Shown piece by piece: positions 40,526-48,975 of a stretch of DNA of 64,000 bases. This stretch comes from Candidatus Schneewindia gallinarum (lineage in GTDB: Bacteria; Bacillota; Clostridia; Oscillospirales; Ruminococcaceae). Under the pieces are notes generated by a model. It did no database searches, was not told where the DNA came from, and was given only the letters and a program-made list of their open reading frames with translations. Location of the stretch: positions 18,385-82,384 of the forward strand of contig CAJFUF010000009.1 in assembly GCA_904420175.1 (NCBI GenBank), in the 5' to 3' direction. Made by a program: the position numbers and the translations under genes. Within the stretch, counting starts at the first letter, position 1, and the number at the start of each line of letters is the position of its first letter.

Positions 40526-40948
40526 ATGTCAACCAGTTTTAAATCGGTTCTGATTATTTTACTGTGTCTTGTTGCCATTGCAGGAATTTTCAGCTTGGTG
40601 GCCAATTTCAACTTCAGCGGCCAGGTGGACGACCTGAACAACCGGCTGAACGCGGCGGAGTCGTGGAAAGGCGAAAATGAACAGCTGCGCGAGGAAAATG
40701 ATGCGCTAACCGCTCAGATAGACGAGCTGAAGCAGCAGCTGGAAGAGCTGAAAAACAAACGGTACCTTGAGGATAACCAGATTGTGCTGACAAAGCACGT
40801 GGTGGCGCAGGGGGAGACCCTGACCGGCATCTGCCAGCAGTACGGCATTGAATATGCCTACAGCGTGGACTTTATCCTGCGGCTGAACAACCTCAGCAAT
40901 CCGAACAGCATCCCGGTGGGAACAGAACTGTTACTGCCGACAAACTGA
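40526..40948 (+). CDS. Membrane-anchored coiled-coil LysM protein
   Basis: A 140-residue protein: N-terminal membrane helix (about 7-27), coiled coil (about 33-80, VDDLNNRLNAAESWKGENEQL, LKQQLEELKNK), and a C-terminal LysM domain (about 87-138, HVVAQGETLTGICQQYG, LNNLSNPNSIPVGTELLLP). LysM binds peptidoglycan, so the protein probably bridges membrane and cell wall. The architecture resembles small divisome or spore-associated LysM proteins, but the name is not certain. A strong terminator follows. Confidence 0.87.
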   Translation: MSTSFKSVLIILLCLVAIAGIFSLVANFNFSGQVDDLNNRLNAAESWKGENEQLREENDALTAQIDELKQQLEELKNKRYLEDNQIVLTKHVVAQGETLTGICQQYGIEYAYSVDFILRLNNLSNPNSIPVGTELLLPTN

Positions 40949-40958
40949 AGCAAATGAA

Positions 40959-40995
40959 AAAAGCGCCGCCCCCTTTAAACGGGGGCGGCGCTTTT
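40959..40995. terminator. Bidirectional terminator, LysM / flavin-binding gene
   Basis: AAAAGCGCCGCCCCC / GGGGGCGGCGCTTTT, loop TTTAAAC, between convergent genes. Confidence 0.92.
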
Positions 40996-41002
40996 TCGCG
41001 GT

Positions 41003-41473
41003 TTATTCGTGCTGCTTACAGCTTAATTCCTGCACATCCAGCCGGAAAACAGCCACCCGGTCCACCCCGGCGCTTTCAAACTACCAGGTTCCCTTGCCGG
41101 TGTAGTGCTGCATAATCAGCTGCAGCGCCAGCACTTTTTCCGCCGGCTCCTCCACCATGGACACGGCGCCGGTGCCGATGACGCTTTGAAAGCGGAAGGA
41201 GTGGCCGCAGGCCGTCTCATGGGGGTTGAGGCGGAAATTGGTGTCCAGCTCAAACCCGGCGCAGCCGTTCCTATGAATCAAATCCAGCTTGCGGCCCTGC
41301 GACGCGCTGTGGAAGTAGAACACCGGGCGGCCGCCGCACCGCCGGAAGCCGAAGTTCAGCGGGACAATATACGGACGCATCCCGTCCGCCAGCGCCAGCC
41401 TGCAGCAGTCGCACCGGGCGATGATGTCATCAATCACCGCCGGATCCGTAATCTCTCTGTCACTGCGTCTCAT
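41003..41473 (-). pseudogene. Pyridoxamine-5'-phosphate-oxidase-like flavin protein interrupted by an amber codon
   Basis: The main ORF (41081-41473, 130 residues) is a NimA/HugZ-like FMN-binding split-barrel protein: MRRSDREITDPAVIDDIIARC, YIVPLNFGF, FYFHSASQGRKLDLI. It ends at HYTGKGTW-TAG. Reading on in the same frame gives 25 further codons (FESAGVDRVAVFRLDVQELS...) to a TAA at 41003, which match the usual C-terminus of this family and restore the normal ~155-residue length. The relatives have Glu or Asp after W, so a single GAG-to-TAG change is the simplest cause. It could still yield a functional shortened protein. Confidence 0.75.
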
Positions 41474-41499
41474 ATAAAAATCCTTTCAATAGAAATAGT

Positions 41500-41529
41500 A
41501 AGCGCCTGCGGCCGATGCCGCAGGCGCTT
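41500..41529 (-). terminator. Hairpin after the PrsW-type protease gene
   Basis: AAGCGCCTGCGGC / GCCGCAGGCGCTT with loop CGAT, 15 bases beyond the PrsW stop. The T-tract is better on the plus strand (TTCTTTTTC), but position fits the minus-strand gene. Confidence 0.55.
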
Positions 41530-41543
41530 CTTTTTCTTTCCGG

Positions 41544-42731
41544 TTATGCCTGCGGCTGCTCCGGAGGCGGGGTCTGCTCCCCGGCAGACGACAGATCCGC
41601 GGCAGCAGCCTGTGCAGCCATGGCCGCGCTGATGGCGGCCTCCTCCTTGAAGCCGCGGTTAATCAGCTTGACAATGAACACCCAGGCCGCCACAATCAGC
41701 AGGCCCAGCAGGACATACTGTAAGCTTTCGTTCCAAACCTCGAAGCAGAAGAAATCCCACAGCGCGTGCAGCAGGACGGGAACGGCATACAGCATAAAGA
41801 AGCGGGAGTTGCCAATGTCCCCAAGCCGCAGAGGGTGGCCCGGCCGGCGCATCGCCATCAGCGCCGCCCCGGCAATGGCGGTCCACACCACATGCCCGCC
41901 GACACTGAGCCCGCCGCGGACAAACAGAATCTGAATGGCCTGCTCCATACTTGACATCCGCATGGCGTAGCCCGCCGTTTCAAATACGGCGAAGCCTGCG
42001 CCCACCGCTGCACCAATCAGCAGTCCATTTAAAATATAGCCGGAGCGCAGCTGCCGCAGGAATAAGCCGGCAGTCAGGGCCTTGGCGGTTTCCTCTGAAA
42101 TGCCGATTACCAGCGCCAGCACAATGCTGCCGCCAACACCCCATGACAGGATCCCGTCAAACAGCGGCTGTAACACAAACGTCAGCAGCAGGGACAGGGC
42201 GCCGCCCACAAAGAACACCTTTGCCACATCGAAAAGGCTGATGTTGCGGGGCTTGTTGGTCTCCCAGAAGAACAGCATCAGGGAAAAGGGGATGGCCATC
42301 GAGCCGATAAAGATGAGTCCCGGGATGATGTTCCCCGCCGTCTGCTGGAACAGGGTCCAGCAGAGATAAAGGATGAAGAAGCAGGCACCCAGCACCAGCA
42401 GCACACGGGAGAACAGCCACGGCTTGCGCCACTCCCGGTACTGGGGCAGGCCTGCCGCCCCGGTCCCGCTGACCATCAGCGCGTCCTGATCCTCCTTAGA
42501 GTGCTTTTTGAAAATTTCACTGAACAGCTCCCGGAAGGTGATGACATTTTTCGTGTTGTCACCGGTGATGGTGTTAAAGACCTTCTGCACGTTTTCCTTC
42601 ACATCGTCAAAGTTGATGGAAGAGCCCTGCGGCGCAGCCGCACTCTGCATGGGAGCGTTCTGATCCCCTCCGCAGCGGGAGCAGAAATTGGCCCCCTCGG
42701 GCAGCTCGTTTCCACAATATTTACAAAACAT
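41544..42731 (-). CDS. PrsW-family intramembrane protease with N-terminal zinc ribbon
   Basis: A 395-residue protein. Residues 1-25 form a zinc ribbon (FCKYCGNELPEGANFCSRCGG). After a linker, eight or nine membrane helices contain PrsW motifs: the EE pair in GISEETAKAL, FAVFETAGYA (F-x-x-x-E), and the conserved His in VGGHVVWTAIAG and VLLHALWDFF. PrsW cuts the anti-sigma factor RsiW in Bacillus; the target here is unknown. I chose ATG at 42731 with GGGGG eight bases upstream. It is downstream of a nucleoside hydrolase with a 2-base gap and ends in a Pro/Ala-rich tail. Confidence 0.88.
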   Translation of the reverse strand: MFCKYCGNELPEGANFCSRCGGDQNAPMQSAAAPQGSSINFDDVKENVQKVFNTITGDNTKNVITFRELFSEIFKKHSKEDQDALMVSGTGAAGLPQYREWRKPWLFSRVLLVLGACFFILYLCWTLFQQTAGNIIPGLIFIGSMAIPFSLMLFFWETNKPRNISLFDVAKVFFVGGALSLLLTFVLQPLFDGILSWGVGGSIVLALVIGISEETAKALTAGLFLRQLRSGYILNGLLIGAAVGAGFAVFETAGYAMRMSSMEQAIQILFVRGGLSVGGHVVWTAIAGAALMAMRRPGHPLRLGDIGNSRFFMLYAVPVLLHALWDFFCFEVWNESLQYVLLGLLIVAAWVFIVKLINRGFKEEAAISAAMAAQAAAADLSSAGEQTPPPEQPQA

Positions 42732-42733
42732 AA

Positions 42734-43723
42734 TCAATTCCCCCTTGCCAGCACTTCCGCCAGCATTTTCAAATATTTGTCCTTGTCCCCGCGCATGGCG
42801 ACGTAGGTGGGAAGGGTCGGCTTCTCACCCGGTCGCATGTCGCACAGCAGCTGCCCGTCGGCCCGGCCGCCGCCGAGGTCAATGTCGCACGCACAGTGCC
42901 ACAGGTCGGTGATAACGGTGGGATCCAAAAGGAAGCACACGGTCAGCGGGTCGTGCAGGGCGTTTTTCCCGTTGTCGCTGAAACCAAGCAACTCCTCCGC
43001 CTCAATCCGGTGCAGGACAAGGTCCGCTGCAAATTTTGCGGCTTTCGTGCCGGAAGCCGCCATGAATGCAGCATCTTCCCTCGACAGGGAGACGCTTTTG
43101 GTTGCATCCAGCGGGATGACTACCACCGGGGCGCCGCATTCCAGCACAATTTTGGCTGCCTCCGGGTCGTTGAAGAAGTTGGATTCTGCCGCCATGGACT
43201 TGTTGGCCTCGTGTACGCCGCCACCCATGACCACAATGCCCTCGATGTTTTGTGCAATGGACGGATCCATGCGCAGCGCCATGCCGATGTTGGTCACCGG
43301 GCCCAGCGGGACAAGGGTAATTTTCTCCTTCGTCTCCCGCAGGGTGCGCAGCAGGAAGGAGCAGGCGTGCTCTGTCTGCGGTTTTGTCACGGCTTCAGGC
43401 AAATCCAGATACCGGTCGTGGATGGCCACCTCTTTGCCGTCAATCACCTTGCTAATCGCCTTGATTTTCGGGTTAATCATGCGTCCGGGGGTCAGCAGCT
43501 TCACCATGCCCTCGTTGCAGCCGGGGTAAACGGGGATGTCCTGCCGCCCCAGCAGTTCCAGCACGCGCAGGGTGTTCTCCGTCGTGTACTTCACCGGCAG
43601 GTTGCCGTGGGTGGTGGTGATGGCAAGAATGTCGAACTGGTCCGAAAGCACCGCCGTCATCAGGGCGACCGCATCGTCCGATCCGGTGTCGCAGTCGATA
43701 ATAAGCCTCCTCTTTTTCTCCAA
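42734..43723 (-). CDS. Nucleoside hydrolase (IunH family), copy A
   Basis: A 329-residue inosine-uridine nucleoside hydrolase-like enzyme, which splits ribonucleosides into base and ribose. Metal-binding signature DCDTGSDDAVAL, the VMGGGVHEANKSM and NFFNDPEAAKIVLECGAP segments, and DPLTVCFLLDP are conserved. I chose TTG at 43723: AAGGAGG lies nine bases upstream, and the track start at 43744 is part of that site. It is a tandem duplicate of the gene at 43782-44771, with differences concentrated in patches around residues 150-155 and 205-245. It lies 2 bases from the PrsW-type gene. Confidence 0.92.
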   Translation of the reverse strand: MEKKRRLIIDCDTGSDDAVALMTAVLSDQFDILAITTTHGNLPVKYTTENTLRVLELLGRQDIPVYPGCNEGMVKLLTPGRMINPKIKAISKVIDGKEVAIHDRYLDLPEAVTKPQTEHACSFLLRTLRETKEKITLVPLGPVTNIGMALRMDPSIAQNIEGIVVMGGGVHEANKSMAAESNFFNDPEAAKIVLECGAPVVVIPLDATKSVSLSREDAAFMAASGTKAAKFAADLVLHRIEAEELLGFSDNGKNALHDPLTVCFLLDPTVITDLWHCACDIDLGGGRADGQLLCDMRPGEKPTLPTYVAMRGDKDKYLKMLAEVLARGN

Positions 43724-43781
43724 AATAGAAAACCTCCTTTTCAATAATTATACATCAGCGGAAGGAATGATGAAAGGGGTT

Positions 43782-44771
43782 TCATCTTCCTTTTGCAAGC
43801 GTGTGGGTAAGCAGGGACAGGTATTTGTCCTTGTCCCCGCGCATGGCGACGTAGGTGGGAAGGGTCGGCTTCTCACCCGGCCGCATGTCGCACAGCAGCT
43901 GCCCGTCGGCCCGGCCGCCGCCGAGGTCGATGTCGCACGCACAGTGCCGCAGGTCGGTAATAACGGTGGGCTCCAGAAGAAAACAGATGGTCAGCGGGTC
44001 GTGCAGCCCGTTTTTCCCGTTGTCGCTGAAACCAAGCAGCTCGGCCGCTTCAAGGGCGTGCAAAACCAGCCCGGCGGCAAAGGTCGCCGCCGTCGTGCCG
44101 GACGAAGCAATTTTTGCAATGTCCTCGCGGGACAGGGCCACATCATTGGTTGCATCCAGCGGGATAACCACCACCGGGGCACCGCATTCCAGCACAATTT
44201 TGGCCGCCTCCGGGTCGTTGAAGAAGTTGGATTCCGCCGCCATGGACTTGTTGGCCTCGTGTACGCCGCCGCCCATGACCACAATGCCTTCGATGTTTTG
44301 CGCAATGGACGGATCCATACGCAGTGCCATGCCGATGTTGGTCATCGGGCCGAACGCCGCCAGGATGATTTTCTCCTTCGTCTCCCGCAGGGTGCGCAGC
44401 AGGAAGGAGCAGGCGTGCTCCGCCTGCGGCTTTGTCACGGCTTCAGGCAAGTCCAGATACCGGTCGTGAAAGGCCACCTCTTTGCCGTCAATCACCTTGC
44501 TGATTGCCTTGATTTTCGGGTTAACCATACGGCCGGGGGTCAGCAGCTTCACCATGCCCTCGTTGCAGCCGGGGTAAACGGGAATGTCCTGCCGCCCCAG
44601 CAGTTCCAGCACACGCAGGGTGTTCTCCGTTGTGTACTTCACCGGCAGGTTGCCGTGGGTGGTGGTAACGGCAAGAATGTCGAACCGGTCCGAAAGCACC
44701 GCCGTCATCAGGGCGACTGCATCGTCCGACCCGGTGTCGCAGTCGATGATAAGCTTCTGTTTTCTGCTCAA
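43782..44771 (-). CDS. Nucleoside hydrolase (IunH family), copy B
   Basis: A 329-residue enzyme nearly identical to copy A over long stretches. Catalytic DCDTGSDDAVAL is intact. It differs mainly at LAAFGPMTNIG (LVPLGPVTNIG in copy A) and in the segment after DATND (VALSREDIAKIASSGTTAATFAAGLVLHALEAAELL), near the base-recognition part of the pocket. The TTG start has AAAGGGGG six bases upstream. Both copies are full length with good ribosome sites, so recent duplication followed by specificity change is more likely than decay. Confidence 0.92.
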   Translation of the reverse strand: MSRKQKLIIDCDTGSDDAVALMTAVLSDRFDILAVTTTHGNLPVKYTTENTLRVLELLGRQDIPVYPGCNEGMVKLLTPGRMVNPKIKAISKVIDGKEVAFHDRYLDLPEAVTKPQAEHACSFLLRTLRETKEKIILAAFGPMTNIGMALRMDPSIAQNIEGIVVMGGGVHEANKSMAAESNFFNDPEAAKIVLECGAPVVVIPLDATNDVALSREDIAKIASSGTTAATFAAGLVLHALEAAELLGFSDNGKNGLHDPLTICFLLEPTVITDLRHCACDIDLGGGRADGQLLCDMRPGEKPTLPTYVAMRGDKDKYLSLLTHTLAKGR

Positions 44772-44884
44772 TTAATAACCCCCTTTATGATAATTTCTAC
44801 CAATTCTAATAGTACATGGATTTTGACGCCTTCACAAGTCGCAGAATACACAAAAAAACACGGCCTTTTTTGGAACACGACCTC

Positions 44885-44913
44885 TTGTGAAGCAGGGGGG
44901 ATTCGAGTATAAT
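44885..44913 (+). promoter_or_regulatory. Promoter of the TRIC channel operon
   Basis: TTGTGA, 17 bases, TATAAT. The track start ATG at 44912 lies inside the -10, which rules it out as a start codon. Confidence 0.8.
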
Positions 44914-44944
44914 GAATTTTATCGAAGCAAAAAGGGGAGAAGCC

Positions 44945-45601
44945 GTGGGCATGGACGTAATCGACCTGCTGATTTTTATTTTTGAACTGCTTGGCACCGT
45001 GGCATTCGCCGTGTCCGGCGGTATGGCTGCCATCCAGCGCAGGATGGATCTGTTTGGGGTGCTGGTTCTTGGCTGCACCACTGCCTGTGGCGGCGGCATG
45101 ATACGGGACATTCTTCTCGGGCGGACGCCGCCTGCCGTGTTCCAAAACCCGGTTTACATCATCACGGCAGCCCTGTCCCTGTGTGTGCTGGCGCTGGTGC
45201 TGCATTTCGACAGGGGAACGGTGGCGCTTCAAAAGCTTATCAGCGTGTTTGACACCGTGGGCCTCGGGATTTTTTGCGTCGTGGGTGCGGATACTGCAAT
45301 CCGGGCCGGTTTTGGGGATAATATGTTTTTGGTGGTGTTTGTCGGTGTATGCACCGGCATTGGCGGCGGTATGCTCAGGGACATCCTGGCGGACCGCGCA
45401 CCCACCGTGCTGCGAAGGGAACTGTACGCCCTGCCCGGCATCTGCGGCAGCGTGGCGTATTTCCTGCTGTTGGGCGTCCTGCCGCGCACAGTGTGTATGC
45501 TGTGCGGTGCGGCAGTGACGATTGCGTTTCGTTTTGCCGCCGTGTATTTCGGCTGGCATCTGCCGGTGCTGGGGGATAAAGCGGGAAGGAGCAAGCCGTG
45601 A
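44945..45601 (+). CDS. TRIC-type cation channel (YicG/UPF0126 family)
   Basis: A ~218-residue membrane protein with seven hydrophobic helices in two similar halves. Each half carries a Gly-rich motif (GTVAFAVSGGMAAIQRRMD and CGGGMIRDILLGRTPPAVF; then DTVGLGIFCVVGADTAI and GIGGGMLRDILADRAPTVL), as in prokaryotic TRIC channels, which conduct K+ and other monovalent cations. The start is GTG 44945 or ATG 44951, both downstream of GGGGAGAAG. The stop overlaps the DUF3810 start (GTGA), so the two proteins are probably made together. Confidence 0.9.
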   Translation: MGMDVIDLLIFIFELLGTVAFAVSGGMAAIQRRMDLFGVLVLGCTTACGGGMIRDILLGRTPPAVFQNPVYIITAALSLCVLALVLHFDRGTVALQKLISVFDTVGLGIFCVVGADTAIRAGFGDNMFLVVFVGVCTGIGGGMLRDILADRAPTVLRRELYALPGICGSVAYFLLLGVLPRTVCMLCGAAVTIAFRFAAVYFGWHLPVLGDKAGRSKP

Positions 45602-46728
45602 AGGAAAAGGTCAAACAGTTTTTCATAGAAGAGAAGGAGGATGTCCTTTACATCCTCAGTTTTAAACGCAGCTGGTTTCTGCTGCTGATTCCGTTTTGCG
45701 CCGTCCTGATGCAGACGGCGTCTTTTGTGCCGCAGCTGGTGGAGCAGTGGTACAGCCGGGGCTTCTACAATGCCGTGGGCGGGGCGCTGTCCCGTCTTAT
45801 GTCCGTTTTCCCGTTCTCCGTGCTGGAGGTGCTGGTGGTTCTGCTGCTTGTGGGTATTTTGGCTCTGATTGTGTTTCTCATCGTCAAGGCCGTCCGGGAC
45901 AAGGATTACGACTCCACCAGGCTGATGGCCACAATTTTGTGCGTGGTCAGCTTCATTTACGGCACCGCCACGCTTCTGGGGGGGCTGAATACCTACCGCG
46001 TCCCCTTTCAGGTTACGCTGGGCCTTGTGGACACGGATTTTACAAGGCAGGAATTGCTGACCCTGACGGAGAGCCTGATTGAGGATGCCAACCGGGAGAA
46101 ACAACTGGTGGAGGCCGACGAGAACGGTGCCATGGTTCTGAGCCGCTCTTTTGCGGAGACGGCGCAGGCCGCGGCAGAAATCATGGCGCAGGCGGGGGAG
46201 ATTTATCCGACGCTTGCAGGGGACTTCGGCGTACCGAAACCCGTGTTTTTTTCCGGCGCCATGCTCAGCATGAATATGGCGGGCCTGTACACCAACCTGA
46301 CGTTTGAGGCGAACATCAACCAGGACATCTGTGATTTTATGAAGCCGTACACCATGTGCCATGAACTGACGCACATGCGCGGCTATCAGCGGGAGGATGA
46401 TGCGAATCTGGCGGCATACCTTGCCTGTATGGTGAGCGACGACCCGGAATTCCGCTACAGTGCCTCTCTGGAGGCCCTTTTGTATGCCATCAGGGAGCTG
46501 GAGGAGGACGAGTGGGAAAAACTGGCCCCGTCCCTGTCGGAAGGGGTCAGGGCGGACATCCTGGCCTACAACCGGATGGTGGACTCCATGGGAGGGCCCA
46601 TTACAGATTTCTTCACATTTTTGAATGACATTGCCATCCGTTCCCGCGGGCAGTCGGGCGGCGCCGCCACCTACGGCAGGATGGTCATGCTGCTGATGGA
46701 CCTGCAGCGCAAGGGCCTGATGCAATAG
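45598..46728 (+). CDS. DUF3810 putative membrane zinc protease
   Basis: A 376-residue protein with three N-terminal membrane helices (about 22-45, 75-97, 113-135) and a C-terminal soluble domain. It contains the zinc-metalloprotease-like HExxH motif in CHELTHMRGYQREDDANLAAYLAC, with a downstream Glu-rich helix. DUF3810 proteins are predicted membrane-bound peptidases of unknown target. The GTG start overlaps the TRIC gene by four bases. CidA/LrgA- and LrgB-family genes follow on the same strand after 20 bases, so channel, protease and murein-hydrolase-control proteins probably form one operon. Confidence 0.87.
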   Translation: MKEKVKQFFIEEKEDVLYILSFKRSWFLLLIPFCAVLMQTASFVPQLVEQWYSRGFYNAVGGALSRLMSVFPFSVLEVLVVLLLVGILALIVFLIVKAVRDKDYDSTRLMATILCVVSFIYGTATLLGGLNTYRVPFQVTLGLVDTDFTRQELLTLTESLIEDANREKQLVEADENGAMVLSRSFAETAQAAAEIMAQAGEIYPTLAGDFGVPKPVFFSGAMLSMNMAGLYTNLTFEANINQDICDFMKPYTMCHELTHMRGYQREDDANLAAYLACMVSDDPEFRYSASLEALLYAIRELEEDEWEKLAPSLSEGVRADILAYNRMVDSMGGPITDFFTFLNDIAIRSRGQSGGAATYGRMVMLLMDLQRKGLMQ

Positions 46729-46748
46729 AACGAGGGAGGGAACAGCAG

Positions 46749-47120
46749 ATGAAGGTGTTTTACCAGTTTGCGATTCTGTGTGCGCTTTGCATCGCGGGGG
46801 ACGTAATCAGCGCGGTACTGCCCTTTGCGTTTCCCGGCACGGTCATCAGCATGATTTTGTGCTTTCTTCTGTTGACCGTACACGTAATAAGGGAGCGGCA
46901 CATCAAAGAAACCGCAGATTTCCTGATGAAAAATATGATTTTTCTTTTCGTCCCCTACGGCGCGCAGCTGATTGAAAGCTTCCCCGTTTTTCAGGATACG
47001 CTGGTGCAGCTGGTGGTCATCTGCGTGGTGTCCACCGTCGTTACGTTTGCCGCCACGGCCTATACCGTGCAGCTGGTTATGCATCTTCAGAAAAAATACC
47101 GGGAAAGGAGGTCGCACTGA
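46749..47120 (+). CDS. CidA/LrgA family holin-like protein
   Basis: A 123-residue membrane protein with four hydrophobic helices, matching CidA/LrgA (CIAGDVISAVLPFAFPGTVISMILCFLLL, PYGAQLIESFPVF). These proteins act like holins or antiholins to control murein hydrolases, and some relatives export small metabolites. GGGAGGGAACAG precedes the ATG. The stop shares one base with the start of the LrgB gene (TGATG), so the pair is translationally coupled. No LytSR two-component system is present here. Confidence 0.9.
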   Translation: MKVFYQFAILCALCIAGDVISAVLPFAFPGTVISMILCFLLLTVHVIRERHIKETADFLMKNMIFLFVPYGAQLIESFPVFQDTLVQLVVICVVSTVVTFAATAYTVQLVMHLQKKYRERRSH

Positions 47121-47827
47121 TGGAAGTGTTTCAGGCCATTTTGGACATCTGGGAGGCAGTTTTCTCCACGCCGCTGTCCGGCATCGCCCTGTGTGCGGCG
47201 GTGTACTGGCTTGGCACGGTGATTAACCGCCGGTTTCCCAGCGTGCTGACCACACCGTTTTTGCTGTCCATAATTTTTTTGATTTTGTTCCTTGTCCTGT
47301 TTCAAATCCCGGTGGAAAATTTCCGGCAGGGAGGGGATCTGCTTCAGCTGCTGATTGGCCCGGCAACAACGGCGCTCGGCCTGTCCATCTACCGCCAGCG
47401 GGAAGTAATTATGAAGAACCTGCTGCCGGTGCTGGCCGGCGTTGTGGTGGGAAGCGCCGCATCGGTGCTGACCGTGCTGCTGCTGTGCCATGTCATGCAG
47501 GTCCCTGATGTGCTGACAAACTCCATTGTGGGCAAGTCCACCACCACCCCCTTTGCCGTTGCCATTGCGGAAAGCAGGGGCGGTATCGGCGCGGTGGCGG
47601 CGGTGGCCGTGCTGTTTACAGGCCTGACCGGAACGGCCTTTGCCCCGCTGATGGTGAAGCTGTTCCGCATCAAAAACCCCGTGGCGCAGGGCCTTGGCAT
47701 CGGGGCATGCAGCCACGGATCCGGAACCTCCCGCGCCATCCAGATGGGGGAGATACAGGGCGCCATGAGCGGCGTGGCCATCGGTCTGTGCGGCATCAGC
47801 ACGTCCATCATCGCCCTGTTTTTATAA
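47120..47827 (+). CDS. lrgB: LrgB/CidB family protein
   Basis: A 235-residue integral membrane protein. The conserved IGPATTALGLSIYRQREVIMKNL and the C-terminal GIGACSHGSGTSRAIQMGEIQGAMSG segment define LrgB/CidB. It works with the preceding CidA/LrgA protein in control of cell-wall hydrolases or metabolite export. AGGAGGTCGC lies upstream. A DUF362 gene starts 25 bases after the stop. Confidence 0.93.
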   Translation: MEVFQAILDIWEAVFSTPLSGIALCAAVYWLGTVINRRFPSVLTTPFLLSIIFLILFLVLFQIPVENFRQGGDLLQLLIGPATTALGLSIYRQREVIMKNLLPVLAGVVVGSAASVLTVLLLCHVMQVPDVLTNSIVGKSTTTPFAVAIAESRGGIGAVAAVAVLFTGLTGTAFAPLMVKLFRIKNPVAQGLGIGACSHGSGTSRAIQMGEIQGAMSGVAIGLCGISTSIIALFL

Positions 47828-47852
47828 ATCTGATTGAAAGAAGGATGAAGGT

Positions 47853-48971
47853 ATGAGCAAATCCAAGGTCTATTTCACCAACATGCGCACCACGCTGGAC
47901 ATCAACCTGCTTGGCAAGCTGAGCCGCCTGATGGATGAGGCAGGATTCGGTAACATTGACTTTGACGGGAAGTTTGCTGCCATTAAGGTCCATTTCGGCG
48001 AGCCGGGCAATTTAAGCTTCCTGCGGCCCAACTATGCCAAAACGGTGGCGGATAAAGTCAAGGAGCTGGGCGGAAAACCCTTCCTGACCGACTGCAACAC
48101 CCTGTATGTGGGCGGACGCAAGAATGCGCTGGATCATCTGGAAAGCGCGTATTTAAACGGCTTCACCCCCTTTTCCACCGGATGCCACATCATCATTGCG
48201 GACGGGCTGAAGGGCACGGATGAGGTGGAGGTGCCGATAGACGGCGAGCTTGTCAAAAACGCCAAAATCGGCCGCGCCGTGATGGATGCGGACGTGTTCA
48301 TTTCTTTAACCCACTTTAAGGGGCATGAGCTGACCGGCTTCGGCGGCACCATAAAAAACATCGGCATGGGCTGCGGATCCCGTGCGGGCAAAATGGAGAT
48401 GCATTGTGACGGTAAACCGCAGGTGGATCCGGAACAGTGCCGGGGCTGCGGGGTGTGTGCAAAGCAGTGCGCGCACAGTGCCATCACCCTGTCGGGCAAG
48501 CCGCGCAGGGCCTCCATTGACCATAACCGGTGTGTAGGCTGCGGCCGGTGCATCGGCGCATGTGCCTTTGACGCCATTGCAAACGACATGAACAGCGCCG
48601 GTGAACGCCTGGCCATTAAAATGGCGGAGTATACCTATGCCGTGTTGAAGGACCGTCCCCAGTTCCACATCAGCGTGGTGGCGGACGTGTCTCCCAACTG
48701 CGACTGCCGTGCGGAAAACGATGTGCCCATCATCCAGAATGTGGGCCTGTTCGCCAGCTTTGATCCGGTGGCGCTGGACATGGCCTGCGTGGACGCCTGC
48801 AACAGCCAGCCGGCGCTGCACGGCTCTGTCATGGACGAGCGGGAGGATAAGCACGACCACTTCACCACCGTACACCCCACCACCAACTGGCGTGAGACGC
48901 TGCAACATGCGGAAAAACTGGGCCTTGGCAGCATGGATTACGAGCTTGTCACGCTGGACATCCGGCGGTAG
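47853..48971 (+). CDS. DUF362 iron-sulfur protein
   Basis: A 372-residue protein. The DUF362 part (KVHFGEPGNLSFLRPNY, TDCNTLYVGGRKNALDHL, SLTHFKGHELTGFGGTIKNIGMGCGSRAGK) is interrupted by two [4Fe-4S] ferredoxin motifs (CRGCGVCAKQCA and CVGCGRCIGACA; about 193-235). Function is unknown; the family is common in anaerobes and is thought to be redox-active. AGAAGGATGAAGG precedes the ATG. The next gene begins five bases downstream. Confidence 0.88.
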   Translation: MSKSKVYFTNMRTTLDINLLGKLSRLMDEAGFGNIDFDGKFAAIKVHFGEPGNLSFLRPNYAKTVADKVKELGGKPFLTDCNTLYVGGRKNALDHLESAYLNGFTPFSTGCHIIIADGLKGTDEVEVPIDGELVKNAKIGRAVMDADVFISLTHFKGHELTGFGGTIKNIGMGCGSRAGKMEMHCDGKPQVDPEQCRGCGVCAKQCAHSAITLSGKPRRASIDHNRCVGCGRCIGACAFDAIANDMNSAGERLAIKMAEYTYAVLKDRPQFHISVVADVSPNCDCRAENDVPIIQNVGLFASFDPVALDMACVDACNSQPALHGSVMDEREDKHDHFTTVHPTTNWRETLQHAEKLGLGSMDYELVTLDIRR

Positions 48972-48975
48972 GCGG

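Noticed and set aside
41081-41083. Pyrrolysine insertion at the in-frame TAG
   Set aside because: The protein family has no known pyrrolysine and the position is normally Glu/Asp; a point mutation is simpler.
44912-44914. ATG 44912 as start of the TRIC gene
   Set aside because: It overlaps the -10 hexamer TATAAT of the operon promoter, so it cannot be on the mRNA; later starts have a ribosome site.
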